From Burkholderiaceae bacterium (GTDB lineage: Bacteria > Pseudomonadota > Gammaproteobacteria > Burkholderiales > Burkholderiaceae_B): a stretch of DNA of 64,000 nucleotides. Position 1 is the stretch's first letter; every line of letters starts with the position of its first letter. The position numbers were made by a program, and so were the translations under genes. Shown in pieces: positions 16,676-25,872 of the stretch. The notes beneath the pieces were generated by a model, which was not told the DNA's origin, ran no database searches, and saw only the letters and a list, made by a program, of their open reading frames with translations. The stretch lies in assembly GCA_004322135.1 (NCBI GenBank), contig SCSG01000005.1:1-64000 (forward strand), in the 5' to 3' direction.

Positions 16676-17500
16676 ATGAGTGTGCACACCGACGTGAAAC
16701 GTATCAGCGTGCCGCAGTTGATGGCTTGCAAGGGACAGAGGAAAATAGCGTCTCTTACTGCATATAACGCACCGATTGCTCGCCTGCTGGACGACTATCT
16801 TGATATGATCCTGGTTGGTGACTCGACGGCCATGGTGGGGTATGCGCTGCCCAACACACTTACCATTACGGCCAGGCAAATGGCTTTTCATGCCGCGGCG
16901 GTGGTGCGTGCCACACAGCACGCCTGCGTTATCGTGGATATGCCGTTTGGCAGCTACCAGGAGTCGCCGGAACAGGCCTTTCGCAACTGCAGCATGGCCA
17001 TGAGCAGCAGTGGCGCCGATGGCATCAAGATGGAGGGCGGTGCCGCGCTGGCGCCGACCGTTCGATTCCTGGTTGATCGCGGCATTCCTGTGCTGGCACA
17101 TGTCGGCCTGATGCCCCAGTACGTGAATACAATGGGCGGGTTCAAGGCGCAAGGTACAACATCGGAAGCGGCCGAACGCATTTTGAAGGACGCCGTCGCA
17201 CACGAGCAGGCTGGCGCTTTTGGCGTGGTAGTTGAAGGCGTAGTGGAAGATCTCGCGCGCGAGATTACTGCGCGGCTGTCCATCCCCACGATTGGAATCG
17301 GTGCGTCACCGGATTGCGACGGACAGGTACTGGTCACCGAAGATATCCTGGGGCTGACCGGCACCCGTATTCCCAAATTCGCCCGGCAGTTTGCCGATGT
17401 CGGTGCGGTCATACGCGGCGCTGTCGAAGAGTACGCCAGGGGCGTGCGCGAAGGGTCTTTTCCGACCATGGACAATTGCTTTGGCGTGAAGAAAAAATAG
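16676..17500 (+). CDS. panB: 3-methyl-2-oxobutanoate hydroxymethyltransferase
   Basis: First committed enzyme of pantothenate synthesis; it transfers the methylene group of methylene-THF to 2-oxoisovalerate. Family blocks present: ASLTAYNAPIARLLDD, DMILVGDSTAMVGYA (metal-binding Asp), GADGIKMEGG, and HVGLMPQYVNTMGGFKAQG, plus GIGASPDCDGQVLV near the C-terminus. The start with CAGGAG before ATG gives 274 residues, the usual length. A longer frame from 16604 has no binding site. panC is not adjacent. Confidence 0.95.
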   Translation: MSVHTDVKRISVPQLMACKGQRKIASLTAYNAPIARLLDDYLDMILVGDSTAMVGYALPNTLTITARQMAFHAAAVVRATQHACVIVDMPFGSYQESPEQAFRNCSMAMSSSGADGIKMEGGAALAPTVRFLVDRGIPVLAHVGLMPQYVNTMGGFKAQGTTSEAAERILKDAVAHEQAGAFGVVVEGVVEDLAREITARLSIPTIGIGASPDCDGQVLVTEDILGLTGTRIPKFARQFADVGAVIRGAVEEYARGVREGSFPTMDNCFGVKKK

Positions 17501-17594
17501 TAGTGGCGAATGAGCCCGATGAAGACGAGCGGCAGGGTAGTGGACAATTGCGTCAGTGTGACGAGGTGGCTGTAGCCATTACAAGGAAACAAGC

Positions 17595-19127
17595 GTGGAG
17601 CAGATCAACGCGGCGGTTGTGTTAGTGGGCGTACTGGTTCTGGCCGGTGTATTGGCGGTGGTGCTGCTGCTCCTGTACAGAAAGATGGCTTCCAGCATGC
17701 GCTCCGAGCTGGATGCGGGTCGGGCTTTGGCCGCACGGCAAAACGAGGAAGAGTCCAGGCTGCGGGCGCAGCTTGACCAGGCTTTGGCACGGTGCACCGT
17801 GCTGGATGACCAGAAAGACGAGGCCGATCGGGAACGGGTTCGATTCGAATCCGACGTGGGTGGATTGCGTGAGCGGTTGCAGGAGATGCAGGAGCGTCTG
17901 GCTGGGCGCGAGCGTGAACTGCAGGAGGCGGGCGTCAAGCTTGCCGATCTTGACCGGCAGTTCACGGCGTTGCAGGTTACGCACAACGAGAAACTCGCCA
18001 ATTTTGAAGAGATCAAGCAGTCGCTTGAACAGTCGAGGCTGGTCCTGAAGACTGAGTTCCAGAATCTGGCTAACGAGATCCTTGAAGAAAAAGGCAAGAC
18101 CTTCGCGCAGACCAGCCAGGTATCGCTCGATGCCATGCTCAAACCGTTTCGCGAGCAAATTCAGGGTTTTCAGCAACGTATTAATCAGGTTCACGATGAA
18201 GCTGTCAAGGGCAATGTGTCGTTGGGCGCCGAGATAAAGCAGGTGCTTGCCATAGGCATGAAAATGAGTGCAGAGGCGAGCACCCTCACAACGGCGCTCA
18301 AGGGCGACAAGAAGTCCACCGGGAGCTGGGGCGAGGTGCAGCTGGAAAGAACGCTGCAATTGGCCGGGCTTGTCAAGGGTGACCATTATGAGCCGCAGGC
18401 GCGCTTCAAGGATGACCAGGGCAACGCGCGTCAGCCCGACTTTGTCGTGAAGCTGCCGGACCAAAAGCACATGGTCATCGACAGCAAGGTGTCGCTGATT
18501 GATTACGACCGGGCCATTGCCGCCGAAACCGATGCCGAGGTTCAGGCCGCGCTGGATGCGCATGTCAGGGCGGTGAGAAACCACATCGACGATTTGTCGA
18601 AAAAGGACTACACCAATCTTATCGGCATGCGCAGCCCCAGTTTTGTGCTTATGTTTATGCCCATTGAACCGGCCTATATCGAGGCCCTGAAGCACAATCG
18701 GGAGCTGTTCGACTACGGCTATCAGCGCAATGTCATTCTGGTGTCTCACACCACCCTCATGCCGATCCTGAAAACGGTCGCCAACTTGTGGATGACGGCG
18801 CGTAGCAACGAGCAGGCCTACGAGCTCAGCACCCGCGCTGGTGAAATCTATAATCAGGTGGTGGTGGTCGCCGAGAACCTGAAAAAACTCGGAGACACCC
18901 TGAGTTCCGCCAGCAATCATTACAACCACACGGTGACGTCGCTGGCCGGTAAGCAAGGCCTGTATGGCAAGACGGTGCGTTTCAACGAGTTGTCGTCCAA
19001 GGCCAATAAGACCATGCCGCCGCTCGAACCACTGCATCGGGATGTAGATACCGAAAAACTTGAATTGATTGTTGGGCCTGAGGTTGTGCGCCGCCTTGAG
19101 GTAGATGAGGGTTCTGACAGCGAGTGA
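17595..19127 (+). CDS. rmuC: DNA recombination protein RmuC
   Basis: This 510-residue protein has an N-terminal transmembrane helix (about 5-27), a long coiled coil (about 30-170) and the RmuC nuclease-like core. Core features are GSWGEVQLERTLQLAGL, YEPQARF, QPDFVVKLPDQKHMVIDSK and KDYTNLIGMRSPSFVLMFMP, which carry the PD-(D/E)XK-type acidic and Lys residues. RmuC limits inversion and rearrangement at short repeats in E. coli. Start is GTG (AAGGAAACAAGC upstream). It is convergent with the GGDEF gene. Confidence 0.93.
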   Translation: MEQINAAVVLVGVLVLAGVLAVVLLLLYRKMASSMRSELDAGRALAARQNEEESRLRAQLDQALARCTVLDDQKDEADRERVRFESDVGGLRERLQEMQERLAGRERELQEAGVKLADLDRQFTALQVTHNEKLANFEEIKQSLEQSRLVLKTEFQNLANEILEEKGKTFAQTSQVSLDAMLKPFREQIQGFQQRINQVHDEAVKGNVSLGAEIKQVLAIGMKMSAEASTLTTALKGDKKSTGSWGEVQLERTLQLAGLVKGDHYEPQARFKDDQGNARQPDFVVKLPDQKHMVIDSKVSLIDYDRAIAAETDAEVQAALDAHVRAVRNHIDDLSKKDYTNLIGMRSPSFVLMFMPIEPAYIEALKHNRELFDYGYQRNVILVSHTTLMPILKTVANLWMTARSNEQAYELSTRAGEIYNQVVVVAENLKKLGDTLSSASNHYNHTVTSLAGKQGLYGKTVRFNELSSKANKTMPPLEPLHRDVDTEKLELIVGPEVVRRLEVDEGSDSE

Positions 19128-19149
19128 CCGGCAGTTTTTGCCGTCGGGC

Positions 19150-20739
19150 TTAGTTTGCGACGGCAGTCACGGGGTTGGAGCCTGCCACGCGTATGCAATC
19201 CCGCCCGGCCTTTTTGGCTGCGTAAAGCGCCATGTCGGCAAGGTGCAGCACAGCATCCATGTCGTCGGTATGCAGCGGATAGTGGGCGATGCCCAGCGAA
19301 ATCGTGATTCGGTCGGTTTCCGCGATGATCATCCGCTCGATGTTTTGGCGCAGGCGCTCGGCGAATGTAATGGCGGCATCCAGCGTCGTGTCAGGAAGCA
19401 GGACCACGAATTCTTCGCCCCCCAGACGCGCGGCCAGATCGGTTTCCCTGGCCGTTTCTCGGGTGATGGAGGCCACAGCCTTCAGAGCGTCGTCGCCTTT
19501 GGCGTGGCCGTGAGTGTCGTTGACGTTTTTGAAGTGGTCGATGTCGAACATGACGACGGCAAGCGGTCCGTCGTCCTGCTTCAGGTCTGCCAGGGCCGAC
19601 TCCAGGCCACGTCGGTTGACCAGATTGGTGAGGGGGTCGGTTTCTGTTTCGCGATGCAGGCGGCGTATGCGTGTGGTGACGGCGGAGAAACCCGTGAGCA
19701 GCGCCTTGCGGATGAGTGCAGCCTCGAAGTACCAGCCTTTAATGTAGCGAATGCGGTTGAAGCTTGCGCGGTTGTCGATATGTGAGGCCACTTCGGCCAG
19801 TTCGCGCAAAGGACGCGCAATCAGCTTCGCCAGCCACCATATGCCCAACAGGCTGAGCAATATGACGGGCAGTGAATAATAAAGGGTGCGCCATAGCAGG
19901 CTGCGTAGCCCCGCTATGGCGACCTTGGCGGGACGCTGGACGATTACCGCCCATCCGGCTGCCATGATTGGCGCGTAGCCCGCGAGCATTTCGACGCCTC
20001 TTGAGTTGGTCACGAGCATGGAACCATGCTCGCCGTGCAGGGCAGCTCGCACGGCGGGGTTATTTTGGTAAGTTGTTCCAACCCGGCTTTTGTCGGGGTG
20101 GTAAATGATCAGTCCGTGCTGGCCTACGACGAATGTATACGAACCGTTGTTATAGAAGTGTTCTCCCAATATGGTTTGCAGAGTGTTGGGCTGATGCAGG
20201 TACATGGTGCCGCCCACAAAGCCCTTGTAGTTGCCGCCTTCGTCGTAGACCGGCTGTGACAGCAGAATGAGCCATCGGCCCGATGGCGCCAGGATGGGCT
20301 CGCTGATGAGCGGTTTTCTAATGGAGAGTGCCTCAAGCGAAGGTCGGCTCACAAGCGTGGTTCCCTTGAGCCTGTCCGAGGCAGGAATCGCCGCCAGCAC
20401 AAGACCGGAGGCATTACTGTAGAAAAGTGAGTTGAAGCGGGGCGTTATGCGCGCGGTGTGCTCGAGTTCGTTTTGGAACGTTTCGAGGTTGTTTGCGCCT
20501 GCCTTTATCTCCGTCGCGGTGGCGTTCAGCGCCCGCCGCGATTGATGAATGTAGGAGTCGGTGATCTGGGCGAGTTTCTGGGCGTATACCCGGTTAACGC
20601 TCAACGTGTTTTGCAGCAGGGTTTCCCTCTGTACCTGGTACGAAGCGAACAGGCTGTTGGCTAGCGCCAGGAGGACAAAAAACAGGCACATCCAAAGGAT
20701 GAGGCGCCTGAGGTCTATACGGAATAGTCTTTTGTTCAT
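19150..20739 (-). CDS. Membrane diguanylate cyclase with Cache sensor domain
   Basis: A 529-residue protein: transmembrane helix (about 9-32), periplasmic Cache-type sensor (about 35-280), second transmembrane helix (about 285-305), HAMP-like linker, then a GGDEF domain from about 370. The active-site motif is intact (ARLGGEEF), as are the metal-binding FDIDHFKNVND and the ETDPLTNLVNRRGLE entry. The product-inhibition I-site RETD stands five residues before GGEEF. It should synthesise c-di-GMP in response to a periplasmic ligand with feedback control. No EAL domain is present. Confidence 0.93.
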   Translation of the reverse strand: MNKRLFRIDLRRLILWMCLFFVLLALANSLFASYQVQRETLLQNTLSVNRVYAQKLAQITDSYIHQSRRALNATATEIKAGANNLETFQNELEHTARITPRFNSLFYSNASGLVLAAIPASDRLKGTTLVSRPSLEALSIRKPLISEPILAPSGRWLILLSQPVYDEGGNYKGFVGGTMYLHQPNTLQTILGEHFYNNGSYTFVVGQHGLIIYHPDKSRVGTTYQNNPAVRAALHGEHGSMLVTNSRGVEMLAGYAPIMAAGWAVIVQRPAKVAIAGLRSLLWRTLYYSLPVILLSLLGIWWLAKLIARPLRELAEVASHIDNRASFNRIRYIKGWYFEAALIRKALLTGFSAVTTRIRRLHRETETDPLTNLVNRRGLESALADLKQDDGPLAVVMFDIDHFKNVNDTHGHAKGDDALKAVASITRETARETDLAARLGGEEFVVLLPDTTLDAAITFAERLRQNIERMIIAETDRITISLGIAHYPLHTDDMDAVLHLADMALYAAKKAGRDCIRVAGSNPVTAVAN

Positions 20740-20875
20740 TAACCGTCAGTGAGCCGTGGCGATTGTATGTGCGGGATAAAACGCACAGATTATAGGCCAT
20801 AAGACAAATTGTTACACAATTCCTCGTATTGCGACAGTCGACACGGACGCGTTGTTGGAACGTGGAAGGTTTACG
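20740..20875. promoter_or_regulatory. Divergent promoter region, GGDEF gene / pseudouridine synthase gene
   Basis: A 136-bp AT-richer interval separates two divergent genes. The inverted repeat TGTGCGGGATAAAACGCACA (arms TGTGCG/CGCACA) lies near 20768-20787 and could serve as operator or 5' hairpin. No strong -35/-10 pair was recognised. Confidence 0.3.
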
Positions 20876-21892
20876 ATGGTGGCGAGGCCGGTGGACAAGG
20901 CCTTACCGCGAGGAGATGCCCGGTGGTTATCGAAAATAATGAGTGCAATGAGCAGGTTGAGGAATACACGGACTGACGGGCCTGAAAATGCGCCGGCACG
21001 TTGTCCGCCGCTTCCGGTGTGCCATGGTGTGGCACCCAGCCGTGTTTATTTGCCAGATGGGCCGTGGGTCACCGTGCTGGAGTTTCTGGTCGAACGCTTT
21101 CGCTTCATGGAGCCGCAGATCCTGCGCGAACGTCTGGAACTGGGTGTGATTGTGGATGGTGCCGGCACGTCCCAGCGCGTTGATACACCGTATCGGGCCC
21201 GGCAATGGCTGTGGTATTACCGCGACGTGCCGCATGAAGTGCCCGTGCCATTTGATCTGGACATTCTATTTCGGGACGAACATCTTGTGGTGGTGGACAA
21301 GCCGCATTTTCTGGCCAGTACACCGGGTGGGCGATATGTCCGTGAAACCGCGTTGACGCGCCTGCGCGACCAGTTGAACCTGCCCTTGTTGTGCCCGATC
21401 CATCGCCTTGATCGCGAGACGGCGGGCGTCATGATGTTTTGCGTGGCCCCTGCGAGCCGCGCGGCATACCAGACACTGTTTCAGTATCATCGGGTGGCCA
21501 AGGAATACGAAGCCGTCGCGCCGTGGCACGACGATCTGATGTTGCCGTGCGTGCATCGTAGTCGCCTGCAAACTGCACAGCCTCACTTTATGGTGCGTGA
21601 AATGGCCGGCGAACCCAATAGTGAAACGCGCATCGAATTGGTACAACGGATGGGGACCCTTGCGCGCTATCGCCTCTTGCCGCGTACCGGCCGCAAGCAT
21701 CAGCTACGGGTTCACCTGAGCGCCCTGGGTATACCCATTTGCAACGACCCGTTTTATCCAGTACCGCGGGCACGCCGTGAAGATGACGACTACGAACATC
21801 CGCTGCAACTGCTGGCGCGTGCCATCGAATTCGACGATCCGTTCAGCGGATCGAGGCGCCGCTTTGAAAGCCGGCGCAGGTTGGCGTTATAG
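20876..21892 (+). CDS. RluA family pseudouridine synthase
   Basis: A 338-residue protein. The catalytic motif HRLDRETAG (Asp about residue 178) is intact. It is preceded by the strand 'LDILFRDEHLVVVDKPHFLAS' and followed by GRKHQLRVHLSALGIPI near the C-terminus, all typical of RluA-type enzymes. The N-terminal part (about 70-120) resembles a degenerate S4 RNA-binding domain. The target RNA and position cannot be deduced. GGAAGG precedes the chosen ATG; a later ATG (20939) would remove about 20 poorly conserved residues. Confidence 0.87.
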   Translation: MVARPVDKALPRGDARWLSKIMSAMSRLRNTRTDGPENAPARCPPLPVCHGVAPSRVYLPDGPWVTVLEFLVERFRFMEPQILRERLELGVIVDGAGTSQRVDTPYRARQWLWYYRDVPHEVPVPFDLDILFRDEHLVVVDKPHFLASTPGGRYVRETALTRLRDQLNLPLLCPIHRLDRETAGVMMFCVAPASRAAYQTLFQYHRVAKEYEAVAPWHDDLMLPCVHRSRLQTAQPHFMVREMAGEPNSETRIELVQRMGTLARYRLLPRTGRKHQLRVHLSALGIPICNDPFYPVPRARREDDDYEHPLQLLARAIEFDDPFSGSRRRFESRRRLAL

Positions 21893-22058
21893 CCCTGCCA
21901 CAGATGCGCCCTAAATATCCAGGCGCGATAAACAGCTAACGATTAAGTAGTTCACTTGCAGTGCGTTGCGGGGGAAACTTGAGTCCTGAATTCGCTTGTG
22001 GCGAAGGCCTGCTGGCTTTCGCGTCGTTCAATGCGAAAGTTTTTTTGCGGCACACCCG

Positions 22059-22793
22059 ATGTCAACCACAATCACTCCAAGCCCCGAAGCCAGCCAGCAA
22101 TGGGCGGCTTTACAGAACCGCCTTGCGGACATCTCCACCCGACACCCCGATGCGGTTTTTGCGTCGTCGCTTGGCGCCGAGGACATGCTGCTGGCGCATG
22201 CCATCTTTCAGGCGCATTTGCCCATCACGGTATTCACGCTGGATACGGGCCGCCTGCATCCCGAGACGCTGGGCATGGTGGACAAGGTGCTCGAACGCTA
22301 TGGCATTGCCATACAGGTGGTGCACCCCGACCCAGTTGCGGTTCGACGGCATGTGGCGGCACATGGAAGCTTCGCCTTCTACGAAAGTGTCGAACTGCGT
22401 AAGGAATGCTGCGGCATTCGCAAGGTTGAGCCTCTGCGTCGCACGCTGGCTGGGCACTCGGCGTGGTTGACGGGGCAGCATCGCGATCAGTCAGTCACGC
22501 GGCGTCAATTGGCCGACTCCGAATACGATGCGGTGTTCGGCCTGCAAAAGTACAACCCCCTGGCCAGCTGGTCTGGTGAACAGGTTTGGGCCATCATTCG
22601 CGCGTACGACATTCCTTATAACCCACTGCACGATCAGGGCTACCCATCGATTGGGTGCGAGCCGTGCACACGAGCCGTCCGTCCCGGCGAGGATCCCCGC
22701 GCTGGCCGCTGGTGGTGGGAACAATCATCGTCGAAGGAATGTGGCCTACATGAAGGCAATCTGGAAAAAGTGCCCGGTGTTGTGGCGCGCTAG
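22059..22793 (+). CDS. cysH: Adenylyl-sulfate (APS) reductase
   Basis: A 244-residue enzyme reducing activated sulfate to sulfite. The PP-loop region is AVFASSLGAEDMLLAH. Two Cys pairs, ECCGIRK and GCEPCTR, bind a [4Fe-4S] cluster, which marks the APS-reducing branch rather than the PAPS-only enzymes. The catalytic Cys is in KECGLHEG near the C-terminus. The partners cysD and cysN follow and provide APS; no cysC kinase is present, consistent with direct APS reduction. Its TAG stop is formed by the end of an inserted palindromic repeat. Confidence 0.95.
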   Translation: MSTTITPSPEASQQWAALQNRLADISTRHPDAVFASSLGAEDMLLAHAIFQAHLPITVFTLDTGRLHPETLGMVDKVLERYGIAIQVVHPDPVAVRRHVAAHGSFAFYESVELRKECCGIRKVEPLRRTLAGHSAWLTGQHRDQSVTRRQLADSEYDAVFGLQKYNPLASWSGEQVWAIIRAYDIPYNPLHDQGYPSIGCEPCTRAVRPGEDPRAGRWWWEQSSSKECGLHEGNLEKVPGVVAR

Positions 22794-22955
22794 TGTTCTG
22801 TCTGGTTAGTTTGATCACTTAGATTCGGATGCATGGGCTTGTCAGGCAAGGCGCAAGCCGCAGCGATAGCCGTAGCTATCGCGAGGATTTACAACGCCGC
22901 ATGGCGAGCCCAGGCGCCGAAGTTAAGGATCCGAATTAGCCAGACAGGACACTAG
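22790..22955. repeat. MITE-like palindromic repeat, full-length copy A
   Basis: This 166-bp element is bounded by CTAG on both sides. The terminal inverted repeats CTAGTGTTCTGTCTGG and (reverse complement of the right end) CTAGTGTCCTGTCTGG agree at 15 of 16 positions. The centre is a hairpin with a perfect 8-bp stem, GCGATAGC / GCTATCGC (22863-22882), nested in longer imperfect arms. No coding capacity is visible. CTAG ends with an internal TA suggest mobilisation by an IS630/Tc1-type transposase, which inserts at TA; that is an inference. The left end supplies the cysH stop codon. Confidence 0.75.
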
Positions 22956-23020
22956 GTCAATGTATTGTTCCGCGGGCACGCCCGCGAACCAACGGTCTGA
23001 ATCGGTTTTCAAGGTGAAAC

Positions 23021-23929
23021 ATGGGTGAAATTTCTTCGCGGACGCATCTGGATTGGCTCGAGTCCGAAGCCATTTATATTTTGCGCGAGGTGGCGGCCGA
23101 GTGTGAAAGGCCGGTGTTGTTGTTTTCGGGTGGCAAGGATTCGGTGGTGCTGCTGCGGCTGGCGCAGAAGGCGTTTCGCCCCGCGGCATTCCCGTTCCCG
23201 CTCATGCATATCGATACGGGCCATAATTTTGACGAAGTCATCCAGTTTCGCGACCGGCATGTGGCGGCGCTGGGCGAAAAGCTGATTGTCCGTAAGGTGG
23301 AAGATTCCATCCGGCGAGGCACGGTGGTACTTCATCGTGAAAATGATTCACGCAATGCCGCCCAGGCAACGACGTTACTCGAGGCCATCGACGAGTTCCA
23401 GTTCGACGCATGCATTGGCGGCGCGCGTCGCGATGAAGAGAAGGCGAGGGCCAAAGAGCGTGTGTTTTCGTTTCGCAATGAGTTTGGCCAGTGGGATCCC
23501 AAGGCACAGCGGCCTGAATTATGGAATCTTTACAACACCAGGGTTCACAAAGGAGAGAACATGCGCGTTTTTCCCATCTCGAACTGGACAGAACTGGACA
23601 TATGGCTGTACATCTCGCGCGAACGCCTGAATCTGCCGTCCATTTATTACGCTCACCCGCGCAAGGTTGTGGAGCGTGGCGGCATGCTTGTGCCAGTCAC
23701 GCCGATCACACCGCCCAGGGCAGGAGAGCGACCCGAGATCCGCACGGTGCGGTTTCGCACGGTGGGTGATATTTCGTGCACCTGCCCGGTGGCGTCTCTG
23801 GCGGCAACGCCTGAGGAAATTATCGCGGAGACGGCGGTGACCACCATCACTGAACGTGGAGCGACGCGCATGGATGATCAGACATCCGAGGCGTCCATGG
23901 AGAAACGCAAGAGGCTGGGGTATTTTTGA
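23021..23929 (+). CDS. cysD: Sulfate adenylyltransferase small subunit
   Basis: A 302-residue ATP-sulfurylase catalytic subunit. The PP-loop is LLFSGGKDSVVLLRLA, followed by HIDTGHNFDEVIQFRD, GGARRDEEKARAKERVFSFR and the C-terminal RFRTVGDISCTCPV, all standard CysD blocks. With CysN it makes APS from sulfate and ATP. The stop overlaps the cysN start (TGATG), indicating translational coupling. The MITE-like repeat and a short GC hairpin (CGCGGGC/GCCCGCG) lie between cysH and this gene and may reduce read-through. Confidence 0.96.
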   Translation: MGEISSRTHLDWLESEAIYILREVAAECERPVLLFSGGKDSVVLLRLAQKAFRPAAFPFPLMHIDTGHNFDEVIQFRDRHVAALGEKLIVRKVEDSIRRGTVVLHRENDSRNAAQATTLLEAIDEFQFDACIGGARRDEEKARAKERVFSFRNEFGQWDPKAQRPELWNLYNTRVHKGENMRVFPISNWTELDIWLYISRERLNLPSIYYAHPRKVVERGGMLVPVTPITPPRAGERPEIRTVRFRTVGDISCTCPVASLAATPEEIIAETAVTTITERGATRMDDQTSEASMEKRKRLGYF

Positions 23930-25224
23930 TGAATGCAATAAACGAATCGTGGGCTCCCGTGGCCGAGACCGATGTCTTGCGGTTCATTACCGCAGGCTCG
24001 GTGGACGACGGCAAATCGACACTTATTGGCCGCCTTCTGTACGACAGCAAAGGAGTCTTCGCCGATCAGCTGGCAGCTATTACGCGTTCCCGCTACAAGC
24101 GCGTGCAGGCCAACGAGATTGACCTGTCGTTGCTTACCGATGGGCTGGAGGCCGAGCGCGAGCAGGGCATTACCATCGATGTCGCGTACCGCTATTTCGC
24201 CACGCCCGCACGCAAGTTCATCGTGGCCGATGCGCCCGGACACGAACAGTACACACGCAATATGGTGACTGGTGCCACCACGTCGGATGCCGCCGTGATA
24301 CTTATCGACGCCACCCGGGTCCGCGATGGACAACTACTGACACAAACCAAGCGTCACACGGCATTGGTCACGCTGCTGGGTATTCGGCATATTGTGGTGG
24401 CCGTCAACAAGATGGATCTGGTGGGCTGGGACCAGTCTGTGTTCGAGCAGATCCACGCGGCGTACACGGCCCTGGCCGCAAAGCTTGGCATCGGCACGTT
24501 CACGATCATTCCGCTGTCGGCGTTGAAGGGTGACAACGTTGTCGTCCGTTCGGAGAAAGCGCCGTGGTATACGGGGCTGCCTTTGCTTGCGCTGCTTGAG
24601 AGTCTGCCTGCGCGGGCGGGTAGTGATGCGTTGGCGACACGCTTTTTTGTGCAGTGGGTTGTTCGCCATGGTGGTGATTCGGTCGATCGTTTTCGCGGCT
24701 ATGCGGGCCAGCTTGCCAGTGGCCAGCTGCATGTCGGCGACCAAATCAGAGTGTTGCCTTCAGGCGTCGCCGCCAGGGTAGCGGGCTTGAGGCAGTTCGA
24801 TCGTGATGTCGACGCGGTACGCGGTGGCGATAGTGTTGTCATCGTGCTGGATCGTGAGATTGATGTGTCGCGCGGCGACCTTATTGTCGAGGCTGACTCA
24901 CAGGTGAACGTCGCCAGGAAGTTCGATGCCGAGATCTGCTGGCTCGATCAACAGCCGCTCAATCTGGCGCGTCCGTACTGGCTCAAGCAGGGTACTCGCC
25001 TGACCCAGGCGAAAATAAAAACAGTGCATTCGCTTCGCGACATTCATGAACTCACGCAGGTGAGTGCGGGCGGATTGTTGTCCATGAACGATATCGGCCG
25101 GGTGTCGCTGGTGTCGCGCGACCCGTTGGTGCTGGATCCATATGCCTGCGTGCCGGCGACCGGGGCCTTCATTCTTATCGACGCCGCGACAAATCAGACG
25201 GCGGCGGCGGGCATGGTGGTCTAG
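23929..25224 (+). CDS. cysN: Sulfate adenylyltransferase large (GTPase) subunit
   Basis: This 431-residue GTPase of the EF-Tu type couples GTP hydrolysis to APS synthesis. G1 is AGSVDDGKSTL, G3 is DAPGHEQYTRN, G4 is NKMD and the G5 region is IPLSALKG; domains II and III follow. The protein ends without a C-terminal APS kinase (CysC) domain. That agrees with the APS-reductase type of CysH upstream. It overlaps cysD by 1 bp. Confidence 0.96.
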   Translation: MNAINESWAPVAETDVLRFITAGSVDDGKSTLIGRLLYDSKGVFADQLAAITRSRYKRVQANEIDLSLLTDGLEAEREQGITIDVAYRYFATPARKFIVADAPGHEQYTRNMVTGATTSDAAVILIDATRVRDGQLLTQTKRHTALVTLLGIRHIVVAVNKMDLVGWDQSVFEQIHAAYTALAAKLGIGTFTIIPLSALKGDNVVVRSEKAPWYTGLPLLALLESLPARAGSDALATRFFVQWVVRHGGDSVDRFRGYAGQLASGQLHVGDQIRVLPSGVAARVAGLRQFDRDVDAVRGGDSVVIVLDREIDVSRGDLIVEADSQVNVARKFDAEICWLDQQPLNLARPYWLKQGTRLTQAKIKTVHSLRDIHELTQVSAGGLLSMNDIGRVSLVSRDPLVLDPYACVPATGAFILIDAATNQTAAAGMVV

Positions 25225-25236
25225 ACATTGTGTCTT

Positions 25237-25716
25237 TCAGCCTTCCTTGATTTTCAGGTGGCGCCGCTCCATTTCGTGCCGCAGCTCGCGGCGCAACTGT
25301 GCGGCCTTGCAGCGATCTTTTTCCTCTTCCGTGCCCGGCACGAGCGGCGGGACGGGTACAGGCATGCCGCTTTTGTCTACAGCAATCATGGTGAAATAGC
25401 AGCTGTTGGTGTGGCGCACCAGTCTTTGCACGATGTTCTCGGTCACTACCTTGATGCCGATTTCCATGGAAGTGCGGCCCGTATAGTTGACTGCGGCGTG
25501 GAATGTGACGAGCTCGCCCACATGGATGGGTTGACGAAACATGACCTGGTCCACTGAAAGCGTGACTACGTAGGTGCCTGCGTAGCGCGCGGCACACGCG
25601 TAGGCCACCAGATCCAGTTGCTTGAGTATGGCGCCGCCGTGAACATTGCCGGCGAAGTTGGCCATGTCGGGCGTCATCAGTATGGTCATCGACATTTTGT
25701 GGGAGGAGTCGTTCAT
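25237..25716 (-). CDS. Acyl-CoA thioesterase, hotdog fold (YciA-like)
   Basis: A 159-residue protein. The family block NFAGNVHGGAILKQLDLVAY contains the helix and catalytic Asp of acyl-CoA thioesterases (YciA/BACH group), and RPIHVGELV-like and GRTSMEIGIKV segments follow. It hydrolyses acyl-CoA esters; chain-length preference cannot be told. The C-terminal 30 residues are a charged helix with many Arg, Lys and Glu. The ATG chosen has GGTGA upstream and gives the normal length; the frame extends further upstream without homology. Confidence 0.9.
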   Translation of the reverse strand: MNDSSHKMSMTILMTPDMANFAGNVHGGAILKQLDLVAYACAARYAGTYVVTLSVDQVMFRQPIHVGELVTFHAAVNYTGRTSMEIGIKVVTENIVQRLVRHTNSCYFTMIAVDKSGMPVPVPPLVPGTEEEKDRCKAAQLRRELRHEMERRHLKIKEG

Positions 25717-25872
25717 TGGGTCACCATAAAAGGGATGAAGATACGGCGGGCGAGGACGTGATTGACGTCGGTGTGAGTCGTTTGTCGGGGGCTCCATGAG
25801 ACGAAGCGCGACGAAACGAATGGTGTCAGCGTCGTACACTACAGACTATATTCTTCACATGCAAGTTTAGCG

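Noticed and set aside
19139-19165. 8-bp inverted repeat TGCCGTCG/CGACGGCA between rmuC and the GGDEF gene as a terminator
   Set aside because: It overlaps the GGDEF stop codon and is not followed by a T-run on either strand.
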